Source: Buchnera aphidicola (Panaphis juglandis) (GTDB taxonomy: Bacteria > Pseudomonadota > Gammaproteobacteria > Enterobacterales > Enterobacteriaceae). From it: a DNA stretch of 64,000 nucleotides. The notes beneath the pieces were generated by a model. It saw only the letters and a program-made list of their open reading frames with translations. It did not search any database and was not told where the DNA came from. The DNA is taken from positions 366,930 through 430,929 of the forward strand of contig NZ_OZ060378.1 of assembly GCF_964059065.1 (NCBI RefSeq). The letters are read 5' to 3'. Made by a program: the position numbers and the translations under genes. This document shows positions 50,750-59,426 of the stretch, piece by piece (the first letter of the stretch is position 1; each line of letters begins with the position of its first letter).

Positions 50750-52045
50750 TTACTTTATAAAATTAAAATATGCAATTTTTGGTAATTCATTTGTTGACAA
50801 AATTACTGATGTTCTAGCTCCAAAATGTGTATAATTTATAGTAACATTTTCTTTTTCAATTCTAGTTAATTTACCTAAATATGTGACAATTAATTTAAGT
50901 TTATTATTTTTTAGATTTTTAATAACATACGATATGATCGATTTTTCAGGATTAAATTTTGACATTTCTTTAGTATTGTAAAAAATTTCTAAACATGGAA
51001 GATCTGTTAAATTTTTTTTAAAACACACTTTAACTAAATTTCTTAAGAAAACATCTGGAACTAATTTTTTAAAATGAATTTCAGTATTTTTATGAGAAAT
51101 ATTTGACAAAGGATAATTATCAATAACAATTTCAGAAGGTAAAAAATCATTTTCATCACATATATTAATACTTTTTTTAGCTTCATCGAAAATTTTTTTA
51201 CTCAAACATTTTGTACTATTTAACTGATTCATAGAATTTAATGGAAGCCAATAAATTCGATTCATTTTAAATGATTCATTCATTTCATTAATATCTGATA
51301 TACAATTATTAAATTTAAAATTTTTTAACGGATACTGATTAATATCATAAAAACAACTATTACTTTCAGGGTTATTTAAAAAATCCATCATATTATTTTT
51401 TATAAATGTCATCACCTTATTCTTTTTAAAGAAATCTAAAAATGATGAATTTAATATTGGACTACAAATTTTATTTTCAATGAAATCTTTTATTGTTTCA
51501 TTACAATATAAAATATTTTTTACAAATTTTCCTGTTTGAATAGAAGAATTAATTAATCTAGAACCATTAAAATTAGATTTAATATTATGAATAGAATTAA
51601 AAAAACTATATGCAAAAAAATGACCAATACTTTTTGGAATTGCAGAAAAATAATCTTCTATATAATGTTTAAAAAAAACAGAATAATTTTTATTTTTAAG
51701 ATCATTAGAAGAATTAAAAAAAGGAAGATCAGATAAAATGTCACCTTCAAAATTTTTAAATGATACTTTATTTTTTAAAGTATCTTCCATTAATGTTTCT
51801 ACAGAATTGTTAATATTATATGAATTTAATATTTTATTTTTTATTTTATTAATATCATTCAATTGTGATAATAAAACTTCATTATTATTTTGACGTATTT
51901 TCGTTAATTTTTCATTCTTTATTTTATCTAATATACCACTTTTATTGTATTTTTTTACACAAATTTCTACTGGGTAAAAAATACCATCTTGATTAATTTT
52001 ATTTAATATCACATTTTTCATGTTAATAGGGAAAATATTTGACAT
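50750..52045 (-). CDS. Uncharacterised 431-residue protein
   Basis: I do not recognise this protein. 431 residues beginning MSNIFPINMKNVILNK, with AGGGAAT upstream of the ATG. It is very rich in Asn, Lys, Ile, Ser and Phe. I see no transmembrane run, signal peptide, nucleotide-binding loop or metal cluster. The N-terminal 100 residues are charged and possibly helical or coiled; the middle has Phe/Asn-rich segments; the last 80 residues (KLIVTYLGKLTRIEKENVTI and onward) alternate polar and hydrophobic residues as in a beta-rich domain. It lies between epmA (minus) and rsmJ (divergent). The length and intact frame in an eroding genome argue for selection. Buchnera carry a few orphan genes; whether this is one needs a search. 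Confidence 0.6.
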   Translation of the reverse strand: MSNIFPINMKNVILNKINQDGIFYPVEICVKKYNKSGILDKIKNEKLTKIRQNNNEVLLSQLNDINKIKNKILNSYNINNSVETLMEDTLKNKVSFKNFEGDILSDLPFFNSSNDLKNKNYSVFFKHYIEDYFSAIPKSIGHFFAYSFFNSIHNIKSNFNGSRLINSSIQTGKFVKNILYCNETIKDFIENKICSPILNSSFLDFFKKNKVMTFIKNNMMDFLNNPESNSCFYDINQYPLKNFKFNNCISDINEMNESFKMNRIYWLPLNSMNQLNSTKCLSKKIFDEAKKSINICDENDFLPSEIVIDNYPLSNISHKNTEIHFKKLVPDVFLRNLVKVCFKKNLTDLPCLEIFYNTKEMSKFNPEKSIISYVIKNLKNNKLKLIVTYLGKLTRIEKENVTINYTHFGARTSVILSTNELPKIAYFNFIK

Positions 52046-52226
52046 ATTATTTTATTCCCTTTAGTAAATTTGTCTAAGTGGATCATTATTATTAGTTTTT
52101 ACTTGAAATGTAACTTTTCGTCAAGTAAAATTATTTATACAATGAATAAAAATTAATAAAAAAATAAAATATATATAATAATATAAACTATAAAATCTAT
52201 ACTACAACATATTAATATAAATAATA

Positions 52227-52979
52227 ATGAAATATAAAATTAATATTATTGATTATACTAATGGAAAATATAAAGAGTTTCTTCTAAAAAACTGGAATAT
52301 TCAACAAAATTATCATACTGAATTTTCTTTAATTATTCACGAACACCGAATTGAATTAAAAAATAACGCTAATAAAAATATAAAAAATATATGGATAGAT
52401 TTTAACCATAAAAAAATGAAATCTTACCAAGATGATTCAAAAATAAAAATAATAAAAGCTATTGGTATAAAAAAAAAACCTTTTTTAAATGTCATAGATG
52501 CTACTGCAGGATTAGGAAAAGATTCATTCATGATGTTTTCATATGGTTGTACAATTACTATGATAGAAAATAATCCTATTTTATCAATTTTAATATATGA
52601 CGGTTTAAAAAGAAGCTATAACGATCCAATCATTGGAAATATTATTAAAAAAAAAATGAAACATATAAATCATTCATCTATTAATATTCAATCACTAAAT
52701 CTTCAAAAACCAGATGTCATTTATCTTGATCCAATGTTTCCTAGAAAAAAAAAAAAATCACTTCCTAAAAAACACATGAATACAATCCAAAATTTAGTAA
52801 AAAAAGATTCAGATACTCAATTATTATTCAATGCTTGTAAAAATTTTGCAAAAAATAGAATAGTCGTAAAAAGAAAAAAAAACTTCAAAATCATATCTAA
52901 AAATAAACCAAATTATATGATATATTCAAAAAAATATCGATTTGATGTATATTTAATTCATAAAAATTTAAAATCTTAA
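52227..52979 (+). CDS. rsmJ: 16S rRNA m2G1516 methyltransferase
   Basis: SAM-dependent N2-methylation of G1516 of 16S rRNA. 250 residues, E. coli length. IDATAGLGKDSFM (SAM loop) near residue 90, YLDPMFPRKKKKS near 170 with an in-frame A12 run (52745-52756), and VVKR near 210. The N-terminal third is divergent. Convergent with ynfM, 128 bp apart. Confidence 0.93.
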   Translation: MKYKINIIDYTNGKYKEFLLKNWNIQQNYHTEFSLIIHEHRIELKNNANKNIKNIWIDFNHKKMKSYQDDSKIKIIKAIGIKKKPFLNVIDATAGLGKDSFMMFSYGCTITMIENNPILSILIYDGLKRSYNDPIIGNIIKKKMKHINHSSINIQSLNLQKPDVIYLDPMFPRKKKKSLPKKHMNTIQNLVKKDSDTQLLFNACKNFAKNRIVVKRKKNFKIISKNKPNYMIYSKKYRFDVYLIHKNLKS

Positions 52980-53107
52980 TTTAAAATTATATATAATAAA
53001 TCGTATTATCATTTTTTAGATACATAATATAAATTAAAAATTATTAAAAAATTTCATTATAAAATATATAAAAATTTGCATAATAAAAATAATATTTTAT
53101 TTATAAA

Positions 53108-54364
53108 TTATTCGTTAATACGAACTCTAAGTTGATATATCGATTTTATCCCAAGAAATAACATACAAACAATAAAAATAGAAATTCCTATCCAATTTCC
53201 AAGAGACCAAAAGCATCCTCCTAAAGTTCCAAGAATACTCGAACCAAGATAATAACAACATAAATATAAAGATGATGCCTGACCCTTAGCAACTTTGGAT
53301 CGATATCCAATCCAACTACTTGAAATAGAATGAGCAGCAAAAAAACCACTAGAAAATACCATTAAACCTAAAATAATTAAAAACAAAAAATTCCATTGTG
53401 TAATAAAAATTCCAAAAATCATCATTAATAATGAACATATTAAAACATTTTTACGACCATATCTGATAATGAATTCACTAGCTTTTGGTGAACTATATGC
53501 TCCACTTAAATATACTACAGATAATAATCCTATTACAACTTGATTCAAAGAAAAAGGAGGAATCATTAACCTGTAACCAACATAATTAAATAACGTTACA
53601 AAACTCCCCATTAAAATGAAACCAATAAAAAATAAAACAGATAAAACTTCATCACGCCATTGAAAAACAAAACTTTCCATAATTTTACTCGGTTTTAAAG
53701 AAATACCCTTAAAATTATTCGATGAAGGTAATAATAATAAAAATAACAACGAACCAGTTAAAGACAATAAACCAATAATTAAAATTGATTTTTCCCAAGA
53801 AAAATAATTCACCAAAACGCTACTTAAAAACCGACCAGAAAAACCACCAATAGTATTACCACTAATATATAATCCTATAGCAAAAGGAAGAACTTTAGGG
53901 TGTATCTCTTCACTCAAATAAGTCATTGCTACAGCAGCTACACCACTTAATGTTATACCAGTTAATATTCTAACAGTAATAATTTCTAACCAAGTATGCA
54001 TCATAGAACATAAAATAGTAAATGTAGTTGCCAATAACAAAGAAGAACTCATAACAATTTTTCGACCAAATGTATCTGATAAAGATCCAGTAAATAGCAT
54101 ACCTATTGCCATAGATGCTGTTGTAACTGACAAAGATAAGCTACTTTGAGCTGGACTTAAATGAAATTCACTAGAAAAAGTAGGTAAAATAGGCTGAACA
54201 CAATATAAAATTGAAAATGTAGCTAAACCAGCTGAAAAAAGTGCAAAAATTACTTTTTTAAATTTCATAGTATCTTTATGAATATATTCTTTATTATCAT
54301 GATTTAAAGAATTTATTACTACATTTGAACACTTTACATTATTATGATTTTTAAAATCCACCAC
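53108..54364 (-). CDS. ynfM: MFS transporter YnfM (GTG start)
   Basis: Inner-membrane major facilitator of the drug/H+ type; substrate unknown. 418 residues (E. coli YnfM 417). GTG start with GGAG 7 nt upstream; the first ATG is at codon 33, after a soluble N-tail that E. coli also has. ALFSAGLATF, YCVQPILP, LSDTFGRK (loop 2-3 motif), LSGVAAVAMTYLSEEIHP, GSFVTLFNYVGYRL and SSWIGYRSKVAKGQASSLYL are all very close to E. coli. Strong conservation against the genome's drift suggests a real exchange role. Confidence 0.92.
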   Translation of the reverse strand: MVDFKNHNNVKCSNVVINSLNHDNKEYIHKDTMKFKKVIFALFSAGLATFSILYCVQPILPTFSSEFHLSPAQSSLSLSVTTASMAIGMLFTGSLSDTFGRKIVMSSSLLLATTFTILCSMMHTWLEIITVRILTGITLSGVAAVAMTYLSEEIHPKVLPFAIGLYISGNTIGGFSGRFLSSVLVNYFSWEKSILIIGLLSLTGSLLFLLLLPSSNNFKGISLKPSKIMESFVFQWRDEVLSVLFFIGFILMGSFVTLFNYVGYRLMIPPFSLNQVVIGLLSVVYLSGAYSSPKASEFIIRYGRKNVLICSLLMMIFGIFITQWNFLFLIILGLMVFSSGFFAAHSISSSWIGYRSKVAKGQASSLYLCCYYLGSSILGTLGGCFWSLGNWIGISIFIVCMLFLGIKSIYQLRVRINE

Positions 54365-54430
54365 AAATTTACTCCATTTTTTATACTAATGATATATAAA
54401 TATATTATACATAATAACATTAAAAAATAA

Positions 54431-55291
54431 TCACGAATATAAAAAACTATAATTAATATAACCATCATATACATGTTTTGCAGGACCATTCATATATACC
54501 GAATGATTAAAACCACCCCAAGAAATCTTTAATACCCCACCCATTAACTCTACTATAACATCCTTTTTTAAAACATTCTGTATAATGCCACTAACAACAG
54601 ATGCACATGCTCCACTACCACAAGCTTGAGTCTCACCTACACCTCTTTCATAAACACGCAACATAATATGATTAGATGAGATAATTTTCATAAAGTTTAC
54701 ATTCACACCATTTTTAAATCGACTATTTTGATTTAAAAAACTACCAACGGTATCAACTGGAGCATGATCAATATCTTTAACTAAAATTACACAATGTGGA
54801 TTACCAATAAATATTTCTGAAAAATAAAATATATTATTGTCAACTTTAATATCATGAATCTGAAAATTAGATATGGAAAAATTTGGAATATTATTTATAT
54901 TAAATAAAGGTTTTCCCATATTAACAATAATATTATCTTTATCAATAATATTTATTAAAAGACTATTATATTTAGTCTTAACAATTATTGATTTTTTTTG
55001 AGTTAATTTTTTTAAATAAACAAAATAAGCAAAACATCTAGCTCCATTTCCACATTGAGATGCTTCAGATCCATCTGAATTAAAAATACGATAATAGAAG
55101 TCAAATTTAATATTATTAGATTTTTCTACTATCAATACCTGATCACAACCAATACCAGTATTTCTATTCGATATTTTTTGAATAATACTAGAATTTAATA
55201 AAAAATTTTGATTAATTTTATCAAAAACAATAAAATCATTACCTAAGCCGTGCATCTTTGAAAAAGATATTTTTTTTTTTTTATCACACAT
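54431..55291 (-). CDS. dapF: Diaminopimelate epimerase
   Basis: Converts LL- to meso-diaminopimelate for lysine and peptidoglycan. Starting at ATG 55291 gives 286 residues (E. coli 274) with an extra Lys-rich start before FSKMHGLGNDF. Catalytic cysteines are in SQCGNGARC and TQACGSGAC. A run of 13 A (55270-55282) lies at codons 4-8, the extreme N-terminus. No clear ribosome-binding site; a TTG two codons up is possible. yigA/xerC and yifL neighbours are gone; cyaY is divergent. Confidence 0.95.
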   Translation of the reverse strand: MCDKKKKISFSKMHGLGNDFIVFDKINQNFLLNSSIIQKISNRNTGIGCDQVLIVEKSNNIKFDFYYRIFNSDGSEASQCGNGARCFAYFVYLKKLTQKKSIIVKTKYNSLLINIIDKDNIIVNMGKPLFNINNIPNFSISNFQIHDIKVDNNIFYFSEIFIGNPHCVILVKDIDHAPVDTVGSFLNQNSRFKNGVNVNFMKIISSNHIMLRVYERGVGETQACGSGACASVVSGIIQNVLKKDVIVELMGGVLKISWGGFNHSVYMNGPAKHVYDGYINYSFLYS

Positions 55292-55392
55292 ATTCAATAA
55301 TTTTAATATTAATAAATCATGAAAATAATTATTTTTATAAATTTATTATATTTAAAATATAATAAATTTTAATGAAATAAATAATAAAAATT

Positions 55393-55716
55393 ATGGCACT
55401 TAATATTTTAAAATTTCAAATATTATTTAATACCATGTTGTTAAAAATAGAACAGGTATTAGAAAAACAACAAGAAGAAAACGATATAGATTATGATATT
55501 AATTATAATATCATGACAATTAATTTCATTGATAATAGTAAAATTATCATTAGTAAACAAGAATCATTTCAACAAATTTGGTTAGCTACACAAACAAATG
55601 GATATCATTTTAATTATATAAATAAAAAATGGTTGTGTAGTCGAAGTAAACTACAATTTTGGAAAATTTTAGAAAATGCTTTTTTAAAGCAAGGAAAAAT
55701 AAAAATAAAATTCTAA
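55393..55716 (+). CDS. cyaY: Frataxin-like protein CyaY
   Basis: Iron-binding modulator of IscS and Fe-S assembly. 107 residues (E. coli 106). The acidic N-terminal helix (KIEQVLEKQQEENDIDYDI) and the IWLATQTNGYHFNY motif of frataxins are visible; the C-terminal WLCSRSK block follows. Placed by dapF as in E. coli, and it completes an Fe-S theme with nfuA and iscS in this window. Confidence 0.92.
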   Translation: MALNILKFQILFNTMLLKIEQVLEKQQEENDIDYDINYNIMTINFIDNSKIIISKQESFQQIWLATQTNGYHFNYINKKWLCSRSKLQFWKILENAFLKQGKIKIKF

Positions 55717-55752
55717 AATATAAATTATAAATTTTTAAAAATCAAATACACT

Positions 55753-55826
55753 TCGGCGAAAGAGGATTTGAACCTCTGACCTACTGGTCCCAAACCAGTT
55801 GCGCTACCAAGCTGCGCTATTCGCCG
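55753..55826 (-). tRNA. tRNA-Pro (TGG)
   Basis: Acceptor CGGCGAA/TTCGCCG, anticodon stem-loop ACTGG TTTGGGA CCAGT, anticodon TGG (complement at 55890-55892 is not in this gene; it is at 55790-55792). T arm GAGGTTCAAATCCTC. Close to E. coli proM. Third of a tRNA cluster, co-oriented behind rho. Confidence 0.96.
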
Positions 55827-55865
55827 AATTGGAAAATTATGAAATAAAAATAAAAGTTAAATTTG

Positions 55866-55939
55866 GGTGACTAATGGGGCTCGAACCCATGACATCTGGA
55901 ACCACAATCCAGGACTCTACCAACTGAGCTATAGTCACC
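55866..55939 (-). tRNA. tRNA-His (GTG)
   Basis: Carries the extra 5' G (-1) opposite C73 that defines tRNA-His. Acceptor GTGACTA/TAGTCAC, anticodon loop TTGTGGT (GTG; complement at 55903-55905), T arm TGGGTTCGAGCCCCA. Near-identical to E. coli hisR. Confidence 0.96.
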
Positions 55940-56020
55940 ATAAAAAATTTTTATCATAATTTAATAACTTTAACATCAATTAGTTTTTTCGTCAATATTA
56001 AATCCAAAAGTATAAAAAAT

Positions 56021-56094
56021 TGCGCTCGACAGGATTTGAACCTGAGACCTCTACCTTCGGAGGGTAGCGCTCTATCCAACTGAGCTACGAGCGC
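56021..56094 (-). tRNA. tRNA-Arg (CCG)
   Basis: Acceptor GCGCTCG/CGAGCGC, anticodon loop CTCCGAA (CCG; complement at 56058-56060), T arm CAGGTTCAAATCCTG. Similar to E. coli argX, which reads CGG, a very rare codon in this AT-rich DNA. First of the Arg-His-Pro cluster after rho, the E. coli argX-hisR-leuT-proM order without leuT. Confidence 0.95.
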
Positions 56095-56202
56095 TGAATA
56101 AATTTAAATAATAATTATGATTACAAATATAAAATTTAAAAATTATGATAATCATTAGTATAGTATATTATAATTCATTAACAAAAACAACATAAAATAT
56201 AT

Positions 56203-57462
56203 TCATACTCTTTTCATCATATTAAAAAATTCATAATTAGTTTTTGTCATCGATAATTTATTAATTAAAAACTCCATAGCATCAATTTCATTCATCGGAT
56301 GAATGATTTTTCTTAAAATCCACATTTTTTTCAATTCTTCAGATGAAGTTAATAATTCTTCTTTTCTAGTACCAGATCGATTATAATCAATTGCAGGAAA
56401 AACACGTTTTTCAGCAATTTTTCTAGACAAAGGAAGTTCCATATTACCAGTTCCTTTAAATTCTTCATAAATTACTTCATCCATTTTTGATCCTGTATCA
56501 ATTAAAGCTGTTGCAATAATTGTTAAACTACCACCTTCTTCAACATTTCTTGCCGCTCCAAAAAAACGTTTGGGTCGATGTAATGCGTTAGAATCAACCC
56601 CACCTGTTAAAACTTTTCCAGAAGATGGTACAACCATATTATATGCTCTTGCTAATCTAGTAATAGAATCCAAAAGAATAATTACATCTTTTTTATGTTC
56701 TACTAATCGTTTTGCTTTCTCAAGAACCATTTCAGAAACTTGAATATGACGAATCGCTGGCTCATCAAATGTTGACGCTATAACTTCTCCTGTTACTGAT
56801 CGTTGCATCTCAGTCACTTCTTCAGGACGTTCATCAATTAATAATACAATTAGAATACAATCCGCGTGATTATAAGCAATGCTTTGTGCAATATTTTGCA
56901 ACAACATTGTTTTTCCGGCTTTAGGAGGAGCAACAATCAAACCACGTTGTCCTCTACCTATTGGGGATGACAAATCTAATATTCGAGCTGTTAAATCCTC
57001 GGTGGATCCGTTACCTATTTCCATTCTCAGTCGTGAATTAGCATGCAACGGAGTTAAGTTTTCAAACAATATTTTAACACGTGAGTGTTCGGGTTTATCA
57101 TAATTTATTTGATGCATTTTAAATAAAGAAAAATATTTTTCACCAGATGTTGGGGGCCTAATATTTCCTGAAATAGTATCACCAGTTCTTAAATTAAATC
57201 TTCGAATTTGACTTGGTGAAACATATATATCATCTGGTCCTGCTAAATATGAACTACTCGAAGAACGTAAAAAACCAAATCCATCTTGCAATATTTCTAA
57301 TACACCATCTCCAAATATATTTTCTCCACTTCTTGAATATTGTTTCAGAATAGTAAAAATAATATCTTTTTTCCTCATTCGAGCTAAATTTTCTAAACCA
57401 ATTTTATTACCAAGGATAATCAATTCTGGTACTAACATATTTTTCAGTGTAGTGAGATTCAT
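56203..57462 (-). CDS. rho: Transcription termination factor Rho
   Basis: Hexameric RNA helicase ending transcription. The ATG at 57462 ([15 protein letters not shown]) gives 419 residues, E. coli length; an ATG-less extension upstream is ignored. RNA-binding [17 protein letters not shown] near residue 50, P-loop [12 protein letters not shown] near 175, Walker [11 protein letters not shown] and the Q/R loops ([13 protein letters not shown]) are intact. Rho is probably important here because intrinsic terminators are few. 108 bp precede tRNA-Arg. Confidence 0.97.
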   Translation of the reverse strand: MNLTTLKNMLVPELIILGNKIGLENLARMRKKDIIFTILKQYSRSGENIFGDGVLEILQDGFGFLRSSSSSYLAGPDDIYVSPSQIRRFNLRTGDTISGNIRPPTSGEKYFSLFKMHQINYDKPEHSRVKILFENLTPLHANSRLRMEIGNGSTEDLTARILDLSSPIGRGQRGLIVAPPKAGKTMLLQNIAQSIAYNHADCILIVLLIDERPEEVTEMQRSVTGEVIASTFDEPAIRHIQVSEMVLEKAKRLVEHKKDVIILLDSITRLARAYNMVVPSSGKVLTGGVDSNALHRPKRFFGAARNVEEGGSLTIIATALIDTGSKMDEVIYEEFKGTGNMELPLSRKIAEKRVFPAIDYNRSGTRKEELLTSSEELKKMWILRKIIHPMNEIDAMEFLINKLSMTKTNYEFFNMMKRV

Positions 57463-57560
57463 AAATGTTAATTCTTTAATAAAAACCAAAATATAACTCG
57501 GAAAATATCTTTTCAGTTATTTTGTATAATAAAAACATAAAGGATAATTTTATATTTGGA

Positions 57561-57582
57561 GATGATAGATATCTGTATCATC
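57561..57582. repeat. Inverted repeat between trxA and rho
   Basis: 7-bp stem GATGATA/TATCATC with an 8-nt loop in the 190-bp trxA-rho gap, 71 bp after the trxA stop. No T-run follows on the minus strand, so it is not a standard terminator. The gap is where E. coli has the rho leader. Confidence 0.35.
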
Positions 57583-57652
57583 ATATTAACACGATATTAA
57601 AAAAATATCTAGTGGTTTTAAAATCGCTATATAGTACTTAAAAACACATGAA

Positions 57653-57988
57653 TTATGTAATATTAAAGTGTAAATGTAAAAGTTTTTTTAATTCTTGAAT
57701 TGAAATAACACCAGAATGACTAGAAATAAATTTTTTATTATTAAAAAATAATATTGTTGGTATGCTTTGTATGGAATATTTTTCTGTAATTTCCTTACAG
57801 TCATCTACATTAACTTTAGCAATTTGTAAAGAATTTTTATATTCTTTAGAAATTTCTTCAAGAATTGGAAGAAAAATCTTACAAGGACTGCACCATTCAG
57901 CCCAAAAATCTAATATTAATGGTTTTTTATTTTTTAATACTATCGTATCAAAATTAACATTAGTTACATTAACAATATAATTACTCAT
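57653..57988 (-). CDS. trxA: Thioredoxin with CSPC active site
   Basis: Small dithiol reductant for ribonucleotide reductase and other enzymes. 111 residues (E. coli 109). The fold markers are present: buried Asp27, WAEWC near residue 30, cis-Pro in SIPTILFF near 77. The active site reads Cys33-Ser34-Pro35-Cys36 where most thioredoxins have CGPC. In E. coli and other bacteria changes at this Gly alter the redox potential and reactivity, so a functional shift is possible. Upstream (plus-side) is the 1.4-kb gap. Confidence 0.94.
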   Translation of the reverse strand: MSNYIVNVTNVNFDTIVLKNKKPLILDFWAEWCSPCKIFLPILEEISKEYKNSLQIAKVNVDDCKEITEKYSIQSIPTILFFNNKKFISSHSGVISIQELKKLLHLHFNIT

Positions 57989-58251
57989 AAAATTGTATTC
58001 CTCATAATCATAAAATATAATTTTAATATCAAAAAACCAATCAATGATATTGTTTAATAGTAAAATGAATACTGTTTCATATAATCCGAAATATATGAGT
58101 TAAATATCGAATGCATTACCATAAAAACAAACTCTAGATTTATGAATAAAATAAATTTTTATATAATTTAAAAAAATAAAATAAATCAAATGAATAAAAA
58201 ATATTTAAAATTTTTTAAAAAAATAAGTAAAATGATTATAAAAATTCTAAT

Positions 58252-58277
58252 AATAATGATTCTCACAGATCATTATT
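58252..58277. repeat. Hairpin inside the trxA-ilvC gap
   Basis: Perfect 9-bp inverted repeat AATAATGAT/ATCATTATT with an 8-nt loop (TCTCACAG), plus a nearby CAGATCAT...ATGATCTG pair about 40 nt apart. It is the most structured and least AT-pure part of the gap. Function unknown. Confidence 0.4.
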
Positions 58278-59315
58278 TATAAAATTATAAATATCATCAG
58301 AACATTATTTGACATGATCTGCAAATGTTTAATAAATTGTGATATCGATCATTCATAAAAAATTAAATCTAAAATCATTGAATTTCATAATTTTTAATAT
58401 AAATATAAAATTAAATTTCTTATTCATTGTTTTTAAAAAATTCATTAGAGAAAAATAAGAATTTAATTTAAAAATATAAAAAATTAATTAATTATTTTCA
58501 TGCACCAAAAATTAAAATCATACATCCTTTTCAAAAATATTATTTTTCAAAATAAATAATTTCGAATAATATTTTTTAATTTTAAATCTATTAAAAATCA
58601 TAATATCTTCATGAATATTACTAATAAAAATTTTAAAAATATTAAAAAAATATAAAAATCATATATTTAAAAATCTTAAAAAATATTTAAAATACTATTT
58701 TTTATTTTTATAAATTAAAATTTTAAAATCCAATTCTATTTTCATAACCAACTAACACTAAATAAAAATAAAATATAATCTTACAAACATAAAAAATTTT
58801 ATAATCATTTCTAAAAAATTAACTCATTCATATTAATAAAAATAAAAATCATAATTTTATAAATTAATAATATTTTCATTTCTTAAATACTAATCAAATA
58901 ATGAAATATTGATATCCATAATGAATAATGAAATAAAAATCAAAAAATGAAAATTAAATTTTTAATATTAAAAAATTATATAATAATATTTATGATGTCT
59001 AGATAAAAATAAAGATTATTATATTAAAATATCAATAATTATATTTTTAAATAAAATATTAAAAATTTAAATAAAAAACTTAAATAATTATCAATATGTA
59101 TAAAATTTTTATTAATATATTACTTTATAAATATCATAAAAAAAATAATTCATGTTATAAAAATAAAAAGTTTAAAATTTTTAATTCATATAAAAATTAA
59201 ATTCATATGATAGATATTTTTATTATTTTACCAAAATAATAAGAATTATAAAATATAATCATTAAAAAAAATAACTTCTATATTTAATGATATCATGTGT
59301 TATATGATTCATTTC

Positions 59316-59385
59316 ATTCATAATGTGATTATGAATCCTGTACTTATTCTGTAACAGTATTCATCTAAAATTCAACAATTGAATT
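59316..59385 (-). repeat. Two inverted repeats downstream of ilvC
   Basis: AATTCAA-CAA-TTGAATT (59369-59385) and ATTCATAAT-GTG-ATTATGAAT (59316-59336) lie 42 and 91 bp past the ilvC stop. Short loops, low GC and no T-tail; possible transcript-end structures. Confidence 0.35.
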
Positions 59386-59426
59386 GTACTGAATCATATA
59401 ATATTTATTTTATAAAAGTATAATAT

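Larger units (their letters stand above)
57989..59426. other. Large gene-free stretch trxA-ilvC
   Basis: 1,438 bp without a supported gene. In E. coli ppiC, rep, gppA and rhlB lie here, and I recall rep remaining here in other Buchnera; it is probably the grave of rep. Mostly poly-A/T, but there are small structured patches: a 9-bp stem (58252-58277) and an AAT-rich hairpin pair near 59316-59385 close to the ilvC end. Confidence 0.6.

Noticed and set aside
53108-54268. Start of ynfM at the first ATG (codon 33)
   Set aside because: The GTG further up has a good GGAG box, and E. coli YnfM also has a soluble N-terminal tail.
57989-59426. CRISPR array, origin or phage remnant in the large gap
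   Set aside because: No regularly spaced repeats, DnaA boxes or phage-like frames are visible; repeats are simple A/T words.
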